NCBI GenBank assembly: GCA_002358875.1
Contig: DEPS01000141.1
Coordinates: forward strand, 1-5,905
Direction: 5' to 3'
Origin: Lachnospiraceae bacterium UBA3386
Lineage (GTDB): Bacteria; Bacillota; Clostridia; Lachnospirales; Lachnospiraceae
DNA length: 5,905 nucleotides
In this document: in pieces, positions 1 to 5,822 of the stretch
Position numbering within the stretch: the stretch's first letter is position 1
Layout of the letters: every line of letters starts with the position of its first letter
Made by a program: the position numbers and the translations under genes
The notes under the pieces: generated by a model
What the model was told of the DNA's origin: nothing
What the model saw: only the letters and a program-made list of their open reading frames with translations
Databases searched by the model: none

Positions 1-344
1 GCTTTGCTCAGTTCGGCTCCGACCTGGACGAGGACACCAAGGCGCGTCTGGCACAGGGCGAGCGCATCGTCGAGGTCTTAAAGCAGGGCAAGAACGCGCC
101 GTGGGAGGTAGAGAACCAGGTTGCCATCCTGTACGCGACGATCAAGGGTATCCTCAAGGACGTCGAAGTCGCGGACATCGCTAAGTACCAGGAAGGCCTG
201 AACCGGCGCCTCACCGAGGATCCCGACGGCATCGCCGTCATGAAGGCCATCCGTGAGACCGGCGCGCTCTCTCCGGAGAATGAAGCACTGCTCAAATCCG
301 TGCTGGAAGGCTATACGAAGAGCTTTATCGACGCGAAGAATTAA
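1..344 (+). CDS. atpA: F1 ATP synthase alpha subunit, C-terminal part (5' truncated by window)
   Basis: This is the end of the alpha subunit of the F1F0 ATP synthase, the non-catalytic nucleotide-binding subunit that alternates with beta in the membrane-attached alpha3beta3 head. The first whole codon is at 3, and 113 residues are visible before the TAA at 342-344. They open with FAQFGSDLD, the well-known alpha C-terminal domain motif, followed by LAQGERIVEVLKQ and WEVENQVAILYA, all typical of the helical C-terminal domain. The Walker motifs lie upstream of the window. The gene is followed after 89 nt by atpG, the standard order in bacterial atp operons. Identification is firm; start, promoter and full length cannot be seen. 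Confidence 0.96.
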   Translation, partial: FAQFGSDLDEDTKARLAQGERIVEVLKQGKNAPWEVENQVAILYATIKGILKDVEVADIAKYQEGLNRRLTEDPDGIAVMKAIRETGALSPENEALLKSVLEGYTKSFIDAKN

Positions 345-345
345 T

Positions 346-384
346 TATAGCAGACGAAAAAGGAACGTTTTGCCGTTTGCTGTA
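346..384 (+). other. Intercistronic stem-loop after atpA
   Basis: Starting one base after the atpA stop, bases 346-356 can pair with 374-384 in an 11-bp stem that includes two G-U pairs and closes a 17-nt A/T-rich loop. The loop contains the small palindrome AACGTT. No T-run follows, so it does not look like a terminator. Such hairpins between genes of an operon often act as mRNA stability or processing elements; that role is inferred here. Confidence 0.5.
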
Positions 385-390
385 TAACGA

Positions 391-415
391 CGGAACCGCG
401 CAGCGCGCGGTCCCG
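391..415 (+). other. GC-rich hairpin directly upstream of the atpG ribosome binding site
   Basis: ACCGCGC (395-401) pairs with GCGCGGT (405-411) around a 3-nt loop. After one A-C mismatch the stem continues with CGG (391-393) against CCG (413-415). It ends one base before the AAAGGAG SD of atpG (417-423, 10 nt from the ATG). The sequence after the stem is TAAAGGAG rather than a T-run, so it is not a terminator. Its position next to the SD suggests influence on ribosome access or on mRNA processing, which is inference. Confidence 0.6.
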
Positions 416-433
416 TAAAGGAGAATTACCAGT

Positions 434-1297
434 ATGGCAGCTGCTAATATGAAAGCAGTCAAGCTGCGGATCAAGAGCGTGCAGAACACCATGCAGATCA
501 CCAAGGCCATGCAGCTGGTCGCCGCGTCAAAGCTCAGAAGAGCCAAGGACAAGGCGATGCAGTCCAAGCCCTATCTGCGGACCATGAAACGTACGCTCAC
601 CAAGATCGCCAACGAGAACACGGATTTTCAGTCTCCTTATACAAAACCGGGTAACAGCAGCAGGCGTCTTTTCATCGTCATCGGCGGTGACAGAGGCCTG
701 GCGGGCGGATACAATGCCAACCTGTTCAAATTTGTGGAAAAAGAGGTGGAGGGATACGATTACGACGTCCTTCCCATCGGAAAAAAAGCAGTGGAGTATT
801 TCCGCCGCAAGAACGTGGAGATTTTTACAGACTTGTATGCCGAAGTGGCCAAGGTCTCGATCTCGGAATGCTTCCGCATCGCCAAGACTATTTGCGAGGC
901 CTATATGGAAGGAAAGTACGGGCACATATCCATGTGCTACACCAACTTTGTTTCCATGATGTCCCAGGTTCCCAAGTCCAGCGCGCTCCTTCCCCTTTCC
1001 GATTTTGAAAATCCGGATCTTGATGACACGCCCTCTGTGAAGAACATGATCCTGTACGAGCCCTCCGGCGAGGATGTCTTCAATGCGATCGTGCCCGAAT
1101 ATCTGGCGGGCATCCTGTACACCAGTATCAACGTCTCGGTCGCCAGCGAGCTGGCGGCGCGCCGCACGGCCATGGAGGCCGCGACGGACAACGCGAATGA
1201 AATGATCGAAAAGCTCAGTCTTTTCTATAACCGCGCGAGACAGGCCAGCATCACGCAGGAGATCACGGAGATCGTGGCAGGCGCAGAGGGATCATGA
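434..1297 (+). CDS. atpG: F1 ATP synthase gamma subunit
   Basis: The gamma subunit is the central rotating shaft of the F1F0 ATP synthase, coupling proton or sodium flow through F0 to conformational change in beta. The 287-residue product is full length for the family. The N-terminal coiled-coil helix carries LRIKSVQNTMQITKAMQLVAAS (residues 11-32), the signature QITKAM region. The Rossmann-like middle has GGDRGLAGGYNAN (84-96). The C-terminal helix has AMEAATDNANEMIEKL (246-261) and YNRARQASITQEITEI (265-280), which contact the catalytic head. The ATG at 434 is chosen because AAAGGAG lies 10 nt upstream; the next ATG (449) has no SD of its own. It sits 89 nt after atpA and 198 nt before atpD, the latter an unusually long gap. 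Two hairpins precede it, which may help hold its output below that of the 3:1 alpha and beta subunits. Confidence 0.98.
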   Translation: MAAANMKAVKLRIKSVQNTMQITKAMQLVAASKLRRAKDKAMQSKPYLRTMKRTLTKIANENTDFQSPYTKPGNSSRRLFIVIGGDRGLAGGYNANLFKFVEKEVEGYDYDVLPIGKKAVEYFRRKNVEIFTDLYAEVAKVSISECFRIAKTICEAYMEGKYGHISMCYTNFVSMMSQVPKSSALLPLSDFENPDLDDTPSVKNMILYEPSGEDVFNAIVPEYLAGILYTSINVSVASELAARRTAMEAATDNANEMIEKLSLFYNRARQASITQEITEIVAGAEGS

Positions 1298-1377
1298 CTT
1301 AGGTCCCGGGTCCTTTTCGCAGCTCAGACTTTATGTTTGATTTTTTGATATATTTTTAAACAGGAAGAAAACTCTGA
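1298..1377 (+). other. First part of the atpG-atpD spacer
   Basis: No gene is seen. The stretch begins with a direct repeat GGTCC-CG-GGTCC and then becomes very T-rich. CTCAGA (1323-1328) can pair with TCTGAG (1373-1378) across a long AT-rich loop, which is weak. I found no convincing intrinsic terminator: the T-run at 1341-1346 is not preceded by a stable stem. No promoter has both boxes at good spacing. Transcription most likely runs through from atpG into atpD. Confidence 0.5.
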
Positions 1378-1485
1378 GAAGCAGTCAATAAGGAAGTACA
1401 TTTTCAGAAGTTCAATAAGGAAGTTCTAAATAGAAGTCCAATAAAGAAATTCAATATTAGAATTCAATATAGAAGTTCAGCAAAA
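1378..1485 (+). repeat. Degenerate 13-nt tandem repeats in the atpD leader
   Basis: A unit close to GAAGTTCAATAAG recurs with starts at 1378, 1393, 1407, 1420, 1433, 1446, 1460 and 1472, a step of 12-15 nt and mostly 13. The 1407, 1420, 1433 and 1446 copies are the best conserved and differ by a few substitutions. The array is A-rich, poor in C and G, and contrasts sharply with the GC-rich genes on both sides. It runs directly into the atpD SD GAGGA (1486-1490), and the start region TCAATGAG resembles the TTCAATAAG core of the unit. The array has no obvious self-complementarity, so the mRNA here should be largely unpaired. Low structure upstream of a start codon is known to favour translation of some atp genes (for example E. 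coli atpE); applying that here is inference. Confidence 0.75.
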
Positions 1486-1495
1486 GAGGAAATCA

Positions 1496-2890
<1,395 letters not shown>

Positions 2891-2898
2891 AGGAGGTG
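2891..2898 (+). promoter_or_regulatory. Near-perfect ribosome binding site of atpC overlapping the atpD stop
   Basis: AGGAGGTG at 2891-2898 is fully complementary to the 16S rRNA anti-SD and ends 7 nt before the atpC ATG at 2906. The atpD stop TAA (2888-2890) abuts it, so ribosomes ending atpD will cover the site. This suggests translational coupling of beta and epsilon. Confidence 0.85.
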
Positions 2899-2905
2899 TA
2901 ATCTC

Positions 2906-3313
2906 ATGGCAAACACCTTCCATTTACAGATCGTCACCGTAGACGGCCTCGCCTTTGACGGGAATGTCCAGCGCGTGACGCTCCGCACAGTACACGGCGA
3001 CATCGCGATCCTCGCCAGACATATCAACTACTGCACGGCGGTCGGCATGGGCACCGCCCGCGTCCTCTGTGAGGACGGGACCGAGCGCACCGCTGCCTGT
3101 ATCGGCGGCATGATCTCCATGATGGAGAACGAGTGCCGTCTCCTTCCCACTACCTGGGAGTGGAGCGACGAGATCGACCTTCAGCGAGCCGAGTCCGCGA
3201 AAGCGCGCGCGGAAGCAGCCCTCCAGAAAGGCGGCCTTTCCGACGAGGCACAGATCCTGATCGAGGCCAAGCTCATGCGCGCCCTCGTCCGCATCGGCAG
3301 CGCGAAGATGTAA
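2906..3313 (+). CDS. atpC: F1 ATP synthase epsilon subunit
   Basis: Epsilon binds gamma at the foot of the central stalk. In bacteria its C-terminal helices can extend and inhibit ATP hydrolysis. The product is 135 residues, close to the usual length. Residues 1-86 form the beta-sandwich, with FHLQIVTVDGLAFDG and the conserved GDIAILARH (31-39) that corresponds to the G-x-hydrophobic-L-x-x-H pattern of the family. Residues 88-133 form the two-helix tail, with EIDLQRAESAKARAEAAL (89-106) and the second helix from about 111. EIDLQRA resembles the IDxxRA element that binds ATP in Bacillus-type epsilon subunits; whether this one binds ATP is untested. The gene begins 15 nt after atpD with a near-perfect SD and is the last gene of the operon, followed by a strong terminator. 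Confidence 0.97.
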   Translation: MANTFHLQIVTVDGLAFDGNVQRVTLRTVHGDIAILARHINYCTAVGMGTARVLCEDGTERTAACIGGMISMMENECRLLPTTWEWSDEIDLQRAESAKARAEAALQKGGLSDEAQILIEAKLMRALVRIGSAKM

Positions 3314-3365
3314 GCAGAAAAGTTTTTCAGGACAGTGTGATATATAATAGTGTCTAAAACAAAAG

Positions 3366-3393
3366 GCAGGGTACAAAAGGTGCCCTGCTTTTT
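3366..3393 (+). terminator. Intrinsic terminator of the atp operon
   Basis: GCAGGGTAC (3366-3374) pairs with GTGCCCTGC (3380-3388) in a 9-bp stem with one G-U pair and a 5-nt loop, followed at once by TTTTT (3389-3393). An A-run lies on the 5' side (3361-3364), so the element could also work on the other strand. It starts 53 nt after the atpC stop and ends the operon. Confidence 0.93.
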
Positions 3394-3541
3394 CAGTTGG
3401 CTTATCATTACACCAGACTTGCTTTCATAGTGGAAATCACTTGGACTATTTCCGGTCATACGTATGCTACATTATATGAAGAAAGCTGTTCAGCAGAACA
3501 GATAAAGGACGGAATATACTAAAAAGAGGACGGTACAAACA
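3394..3541. other. Non-coding spacer, first part
   Basis: No ORF here has an SD or a recognisable product. An ATG at 3476 gives only a 9-residue reading frame. Visible elements are a 10-bp palindrome CATACGTATG (3457-3466), a small hairpin CTGTTC-AGCA-GAACAG (3486-3501), and GGACGG repeated at 3507-3512 and 3528-3533. TTGGAC (3441) with TATGCT (3463) is a possible but weak promoter pair at 16-nt spacing. I cannot assign a function. Confidence 0.4.
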
Positions 3542-3622
3542 GGAAATCTGCCGGCAGATCTTTTTTTAATGCCTTTTACCGAAAGAGCATTCGGAAAAGG
3601 TAAGATCTGCCGGCAGATTTCC
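3542..3622. repeat. 81-nt double-palindrome element (21-bp inverted arms plus inner hairpin)
   Basis: Bases 3542-3562 and 3602-3622 are perfect reverse complements over 21 bp. Each arm contains the same 14-bp perfect palindrome ATCTGCCGGCAGAT (3546-3559 and 3605-3618), with centres 59 bp apart. Between the arms, CCTTTT (3572-3577) pairs with AAAAGG (3595-3600), and, after a bulged A, CCGAA (3579-3583) pairs with TTCGG (3590-3594) around a 6-nt loop. The whole stretch can therefore fold into one long hairpin, or into a small hairpin in each arm. The left arm is followed by seven T (3561-3567), which makes its small hairpin terminator-like on the + strand. No target-site duplication is obvious at the ends. 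It could be a short dispersed palindromic repeat, a pair of operator sites, or a terminator; the sequence alone does not decide. Confidence 0.75.
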
Positions 3623-3765
3623 ATTTTTACAGAAGCCTGAGCAAATGTTCTGCAGGACCGACGAACCTGTCCGACTAAGTGCGTCGGAGCTTCTGATGTT
3701 CACGCCCTATCGAGGACATGTACAGCCATTCTGATACAGGGATCGGATGGCGCGCAATACGATTG
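3623..3765. other. Non-coding stretch upstream of hrcA with possible branched fold
   Basis: No gene is supported. CAGAAGC (3630-3636) can pair with GCTTCTG (3689-3695). Inside it, CCGACG (3658-3663) can pair with CGTCGG (3682-3687), or alternatively TCCGAC (3670-3675) with GTCGGA (3683-3688), and CTG (3637-3639) with CAG (3653-3655). This allows a three-way-junction-like fold of about 66 nt. It is not a tRNA: it has no T-loop or anticodon arm, and I recognise no known riboswitch consensus. The stretch ends at the hrcA promoter. Confidence 0.3.
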
Positions 3766-3794
3766 TTGACATCAGGCAGAGGGGGTGTTATTCT
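3766..3794 (+). promoter_or_regulatory. Sigma-A-type promoter of hrcA
   Basis: A perfect -35 box TTGACA (3766-3771) is followed after 17 bp by TATTCT (3789-3794), which matches four of six -10 positions. The predicted transcript starts near 3801, just before the CIRCE element, which is the usual arrangement for HrcA-controlled promoters. This supports a start of hrcA downstream of CIRCE. Confidence 0.8.
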
Positions 3795-3808
3795 TAAGCA
3801 GGTATTCA

Positions 3809-3835
3809 TTAGCACTCAAAAGGTGCGAGTGCTAA
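3809..3835. promoter_or_regulatory. CIRCE operator (HrcA binding site)
   Basis: TTAGCACTC (3809-3817), a 9-bp spacer and GAGTGCTAA (3827-3835) match the CIRCE consensus exactly. CIRCE is the binding site of the HrcA repressor in class I heat-shock operons. Here it lies about 8-35 nt after the predicted transcription start and 50 nt before the hrcA start codon, so hrcA should be autorepressed and induced on heat stress. Confidence 0.98.
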
Positions 3836-3846
3836 CATGTTTCAGG

Positions 3847-3878
3847 CTGCCTTTGCGCTTTTGCGCTGCGGCAGGGGG
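3847..3878 (+). promoter_or_regulatory. hrcA ribosome binding site with adjoining leader hairpin
   Basis: AGGGGGT (3873-3879) is a one-mismatch SD. It ends 7 nt before the ATG at 3886 but only 1 nt before the ATG at 3880, so 3886 is the better start. Just upstream, CTGCC (3847-3851) can pair with GGCAG (3870-3874), and GCGC-TTTT-GCGC (3855-3866) forms an inner stem. The hairpin therefore uses the first two bases of the SD and could limit ribosome access; this is inferred from sequence alone. Confidence 0.6.
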
Positions 3879-3885
3879 TATGCAA

Positions 3886-5070
3886 ATGAAATTAACAGAC
3901 CGTAAAATGAAAATCCTGAAGGCGGTGGTCCGCAATTATCTGGAGACGGGCGAGCCGGTCGGGAGCAGGACCATCTCCAAGCTCATGGACTTAAAGCTTT
4001 CGAGCGCGACCATACGCAATGAAATGTCGGACCTGGAGGAGCTGGGGCTGATCACGCAGCCGCATACTTCGGCAGGGCGGATCCCGACGGACGCGGGATA
4101 CCGGCTGTATGTGGACGATATGCTCAGCAGTGAGAAAAAAGCTCTACAGGAGGAGAGGGCGGAGCTTCAGGAGTGGAAGGACATACTGCTGGAAAAGCAG
4201 GACAGGCTGGAGACCATGTTGCAGAGCGTGGCCAAGACCCTGGCTTCCACTACCAACTATGCATCCATGATCTCGTCCCCGACGACAAGGAGCAGCAAGA
4301 TAAAGTTTATACAGCTCTCCCAGGTGGATCCCAAAAATGTCCTGGCTGTCATCGTGATCGAGGGCAACCTCATACGCAACAAGGTCATTCCGGTCGAGGA
4401 GGAGCTCTCCGCGGAGAATATGCTCCGTCTCAACATGCTTTTGAACACCAACCTCTGCGGCCTGGCAGTGGAGGAGATCACCCTGGGGCTCATCGAGGGG
4501 ATCAAGCGCAATGCCGGGATCCACACCGCGATCATAAGCGATGTCATCGACGCGGCGGCGGAGATCGTCCGCAGCGAGGAGGAGCTCAAGATCTATACCA
4601 GCGGGGCCAACAATATCTTCCGGTATCCGGAGCTCGCCGACCATCAGCGCGCCAGCGAGATCATCAGCGATTTTGAAGAAAAACAGGCGCTGGGGAGCAT
4701 TGTGCAGGAGACTCTGGCGGGAGGAAGAGGCAGCGGCATCCAGGTGTATATCGGAGATGAGATGCCTGTGGCGCGCATGCGTGACTGCAGCGTCGTGACC
4801 GCGACCTATGAGCTGGGTGAAGGAATGAAGGGGACGATCGGTATCATCGGACCCAAGCGCATGGACTACGACAAGGTGGTCGGCGTCATGAAAGCGATCA
4901 TGGACCAGCTCGACGGCCTGTACAGTCCTGCGGGAAAAGGAAAGAAAAATGCGGCGCTGCCGGCCGGAGAGGATGCAGAGCAGGCTTTTACCGCAAGAGC
5001 CGGCCAGCCCTTTACAATACCGGATATTCGGATTCCAAAGATTAAAAGGATTGAGATCAAGGATCTTTGA
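3886..5070 (+). CDS. hrcA: Heat-inducible transcription repressor HrcA
   Basis: HrcA is the cytoplasmic repressor of class I heat-shock genes. It binds CIRCE as a dimer and depends on the GroE chaperonin for its active fold. From ATG 3886 the protein has 394 residues. Residues 1-80 form the winged-helix domain, with TGEPVGSRTISK (21-32), the recognition-helix region SSATIRNEMSDLEELGLI (39-56), HTSAGRIPTDAGYRLYVD (60-77) and the wing. A charged, probably coiled-coil helix (82-118) leads into the GAF-like domain, which ends in the conserved IQVYIGDE (285-292), DCSVVTATY (300-308) and IGIIGPKRMDYDKVV (318-332). Residues from about 346 form an extra tail not typical of the family, which is usually about 340-350 long. 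The open frame extends upstream to 3718, but that would place the promoter and CIRCE inside the gene, so it is rejected. grpE does not follow; the next genes are convergent hicB and hicA. Confidence 0.96.
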   Translation: MKLTDRKMKILKAVVRNYLETGEPVGSRTISKLMDLKLSSATIRNEMSDLEELGLITQPHTSAGRIPTDAGYRLYVDDMLSSEKKALQEERAELQEWKDILLEKQDRLETMLQSVAKTLASTTNYASMISSPTTRSSKIKFIQLSQVDPKNVLAVIVIEGNLIRNKVIPVEEELSAENMLRLNMLLNTNLCGLAVEEITLGLIEGIKRNAGIHTAIISDVIDAAAEIVRSEEELKIYTSGANNIFRYPELADHQRASEIISDFEEKQALGSIVQETLAGGRGSGIQVYIGDEMPVARMRDCSVVTATYELGEGMKGTIGIIGPKRMDYDKVVGVMKAIMDQLDGLYSPAGKGKKNAALPAGEDAEQAFTARAGQPFTIPDIRIPKIKRIEIKDL

Positions 5071-5126
5071 CGGCAGAGCTTATCTATCGGCATGAATCTT
5101 CAGCATTGATTATTCGGAAAAGACAG

Positions 5127-5159
5127 ACAGCGCAGGGAAAATCATTATCCCTGCGCTGT
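5127..5159. terminator. Hairpin between convergent hrcA and hicB, probable bidirectional terminator
   Basis: ACAGCGCAGGGA (5127-5138) pairs with TCCCTGCGCTGT (5148-5159) in a perfect 12-bp stem with a 9-nt loop. On the + strand only a broken T-rich tail (TATTTATT) follows; on the minus strand the tail reads CTGTCTTTTCC. Neither is a classic U-run, but the stem is strong and lies exactly where two genes converge. The hicB stop codon is in the loop. Confidence 0.7.
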
Positions 5160-5528
5160 AGTATTTATTGCGTCATTCATTGACAGAAGGTAGATGCAGT
5201 ACTGGTTCATGCTGATTCCTTCTTTCTTTGCATGAAGAGACAAAGATTTGTGAAGGCTTCGGGGCATCCGCAGCTTAAACTGTCCTGAATATTGGGACAG
5301 GTCATCATTTGGAGAAGGCTCTGCAATGGGAAGCCCTTCTTCAAGAGCGGCAGCCAGCCATGCTCTTTTTGCGTCTTCGGCATTTGCGATGATGCCTTCC
5401 ATTGTATCGGAGCAGGTTATACAGCCGGGGAGATCTGGATAACGGGCACCGAAACCACCCTCCTCAACATCAGGAACAATTTCAAGACGATAAGGAAGAT
5501 TCATATAATAATCAAGATTTTTATCCAT
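5145..5528 (-). CDS. hicB: HicB-family antitoxin
   Basis: This is the antitoxin of a type II toxin-antitoxin pair. It binds and neutralises the HicA mRNA interferase and normally represses their shared promoter. The product has 127 residues. The N-terminal HicB fold (about 10-70) shows YRLEIVPDVEEGGFGARYPDLPGCI (13-37), with the G-F-x-A-x-x-P-D-L-P-G-C motif, followed by the helix TMEGIIANAEDAKRAWLAAALEEG. The C-terminal part, FKLRMPRSLHKSLSLHAKKEGISMNQYCIYLLS (84-116), looks like a ribbon-helix-helix DNA-binding domain. The start is at 5526-5528, preceded by two overlapping AGGAGG SDs (plus-strand 5535-5543). It overlaps the end of hicA by 8 nt, so the two are co-translated. The last three residues (AQG) are encoded by the terminator stem. 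Base composition is AT-richer than the atp genes, in keeping with horizontal gain. Confidence 0.93.
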   Translation of the reverse strand: MDKNLDYYMNLPYRLEIVPDVEEGGFGARYPDLPGCITCSDTMEGIIANAEDAKRAWLAAALEEGLPIAEPSPNDDLSQYSGQFKLRMPRSLHKSLSLHAKKEGISMNQYCIYLLSMNDAINTTAQG

Positions 5529-5778
5529 TTCTTTCCTCCTCCTGTTCTTCTTTTTCTATAGCTTCTTTGACCAGAACAATATAAATCTTTTTTAGTGGTT
5601 CATGCTGAGGAATGGTAACAGGATTTCTTCCCGGTTTGCGGAAGGTTTTGTGGCTGCTTCCGCCGGAGGGACTGCTCATGATATACCCGTACGCTTCCAT
5701 TACTTTGCGGATTTCATCAAAGCGCATGTTTTTATCTAATGACCTGATGCGTTGGAGTAATTTATCAAATGTGGACAT
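5521..5778 (-). CDS. hicA: HicA-family mRNA interferase toxin
   Basis: HicA toxins are small double-stranded-RNA-binding-fold proteins that cleave mRNA and stop growth unless bound by HicB. The 85-residue product shows FDEIRKVMEAYGY (20-32), then GGSSHKTFRKPG (39-50), where H43 matches the conserved catalytic histidine of the family, then NPVTIPQHEPLKK (52-64) and a closing helix. An N-terminal segment (1-19) makes it longer than the roughly 60-residue E. coli type, as in many Firmicutes HicA proteins. The tail KEEQEEERNG is very acidic; its codons also form the hicB SD. The start ATG (5776-5778) has AGAGGT 5 nt upstream. It is the first gene of the operon, the classic hicA-hicB order, and has a good promoter with a palindrome over it. 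All expected motif residues are present, so the toxin looks intact. Confidence 0.93.
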   Translation of the reverse strand: MSTFDKLLQRIRSLDKNMRFDEIRKVMEAYGYIMSSPSGGSSHKTFRKPGRNPVTIPQHEPLKKIYIVLVKEAIEKEEQEEERNG

Positions 5779-5793
5779 TTTATACCTCTGAAT

Positions 5794-5822
5794 ATGATAA
5801 TTGACATCATATATGGCGTCAA
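5794..5822 (-). promoter_or_regulatory. Promoter of the hicAB operon
   Basis: On the minus strand TTGACG (5822-5817) is a five-of-six -35 box, followed after 17 bp by TATCAT (5799-5794), a five-of-six -10 box. The predicted start of transcription is near 5787, inside or just before the hicA SD (5784-5789), so the leader would be only about ten nucleotides. Confidence 0.75.
5801..5822. promoter_or_regulatory. Candidate HicB operator palindrome in the hicA promoter
   Basis: TTGAC (5801-5805) and GTCAA (5818-5822) flank the perfect 8-bp palindrome CATATATG (5808-5815), all centred on the same point. The 22-bp site matches in 9 of 11 positions of each half. It covers the -35 box and nearly all of the spacer of the hicA promoter, so a bound dimer would block RNA polymerase. 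HicB binding here is inferred from the family's autoregulation and the site's location. Confidence 0.65.

Noticed and set aside
1321..1377. Promoter for atpD in the T-rich spacer
   Set aside because: TTGATA-like words exist, but no -10 box lies at 16-18 bp spacing, so read-through from atpG is more likely.
3181..3459. Minus-strand reading frame over the end of atpC and the terminator
   Set aside because: It mostly shadows atpC, runs through the intrinsic terminator and resembles nothing known.
3542..3622. CRISPR array or insertion-sequence ends
   Set aside because: There are only two arms in inverted orientation with no transposase between or beside them, and no regularly spaced direct repeats.
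3630..3695. tRNA gene (7-bp acceptor-like stem)
   Set aside because: There is no T-loop consensus, no anticodon arm and no 3' CCA-type end, and the length is too short for a normal tRNA.
3718..3885. N-terminal extension of hrcA by 56 codons
   Set aside because: It contains the hrcA promoter and CIRCE, lacks an SD and lacks resemblance to HrcA. The ATG at 3886 has a proper SD and the canonical N-terminus.
5292..5584. Plus-strand reading frames opposite hicB and hicA
   Set aside because: They are antisense shadows of the recognisable HicAB genes and have no ribosome binding site.
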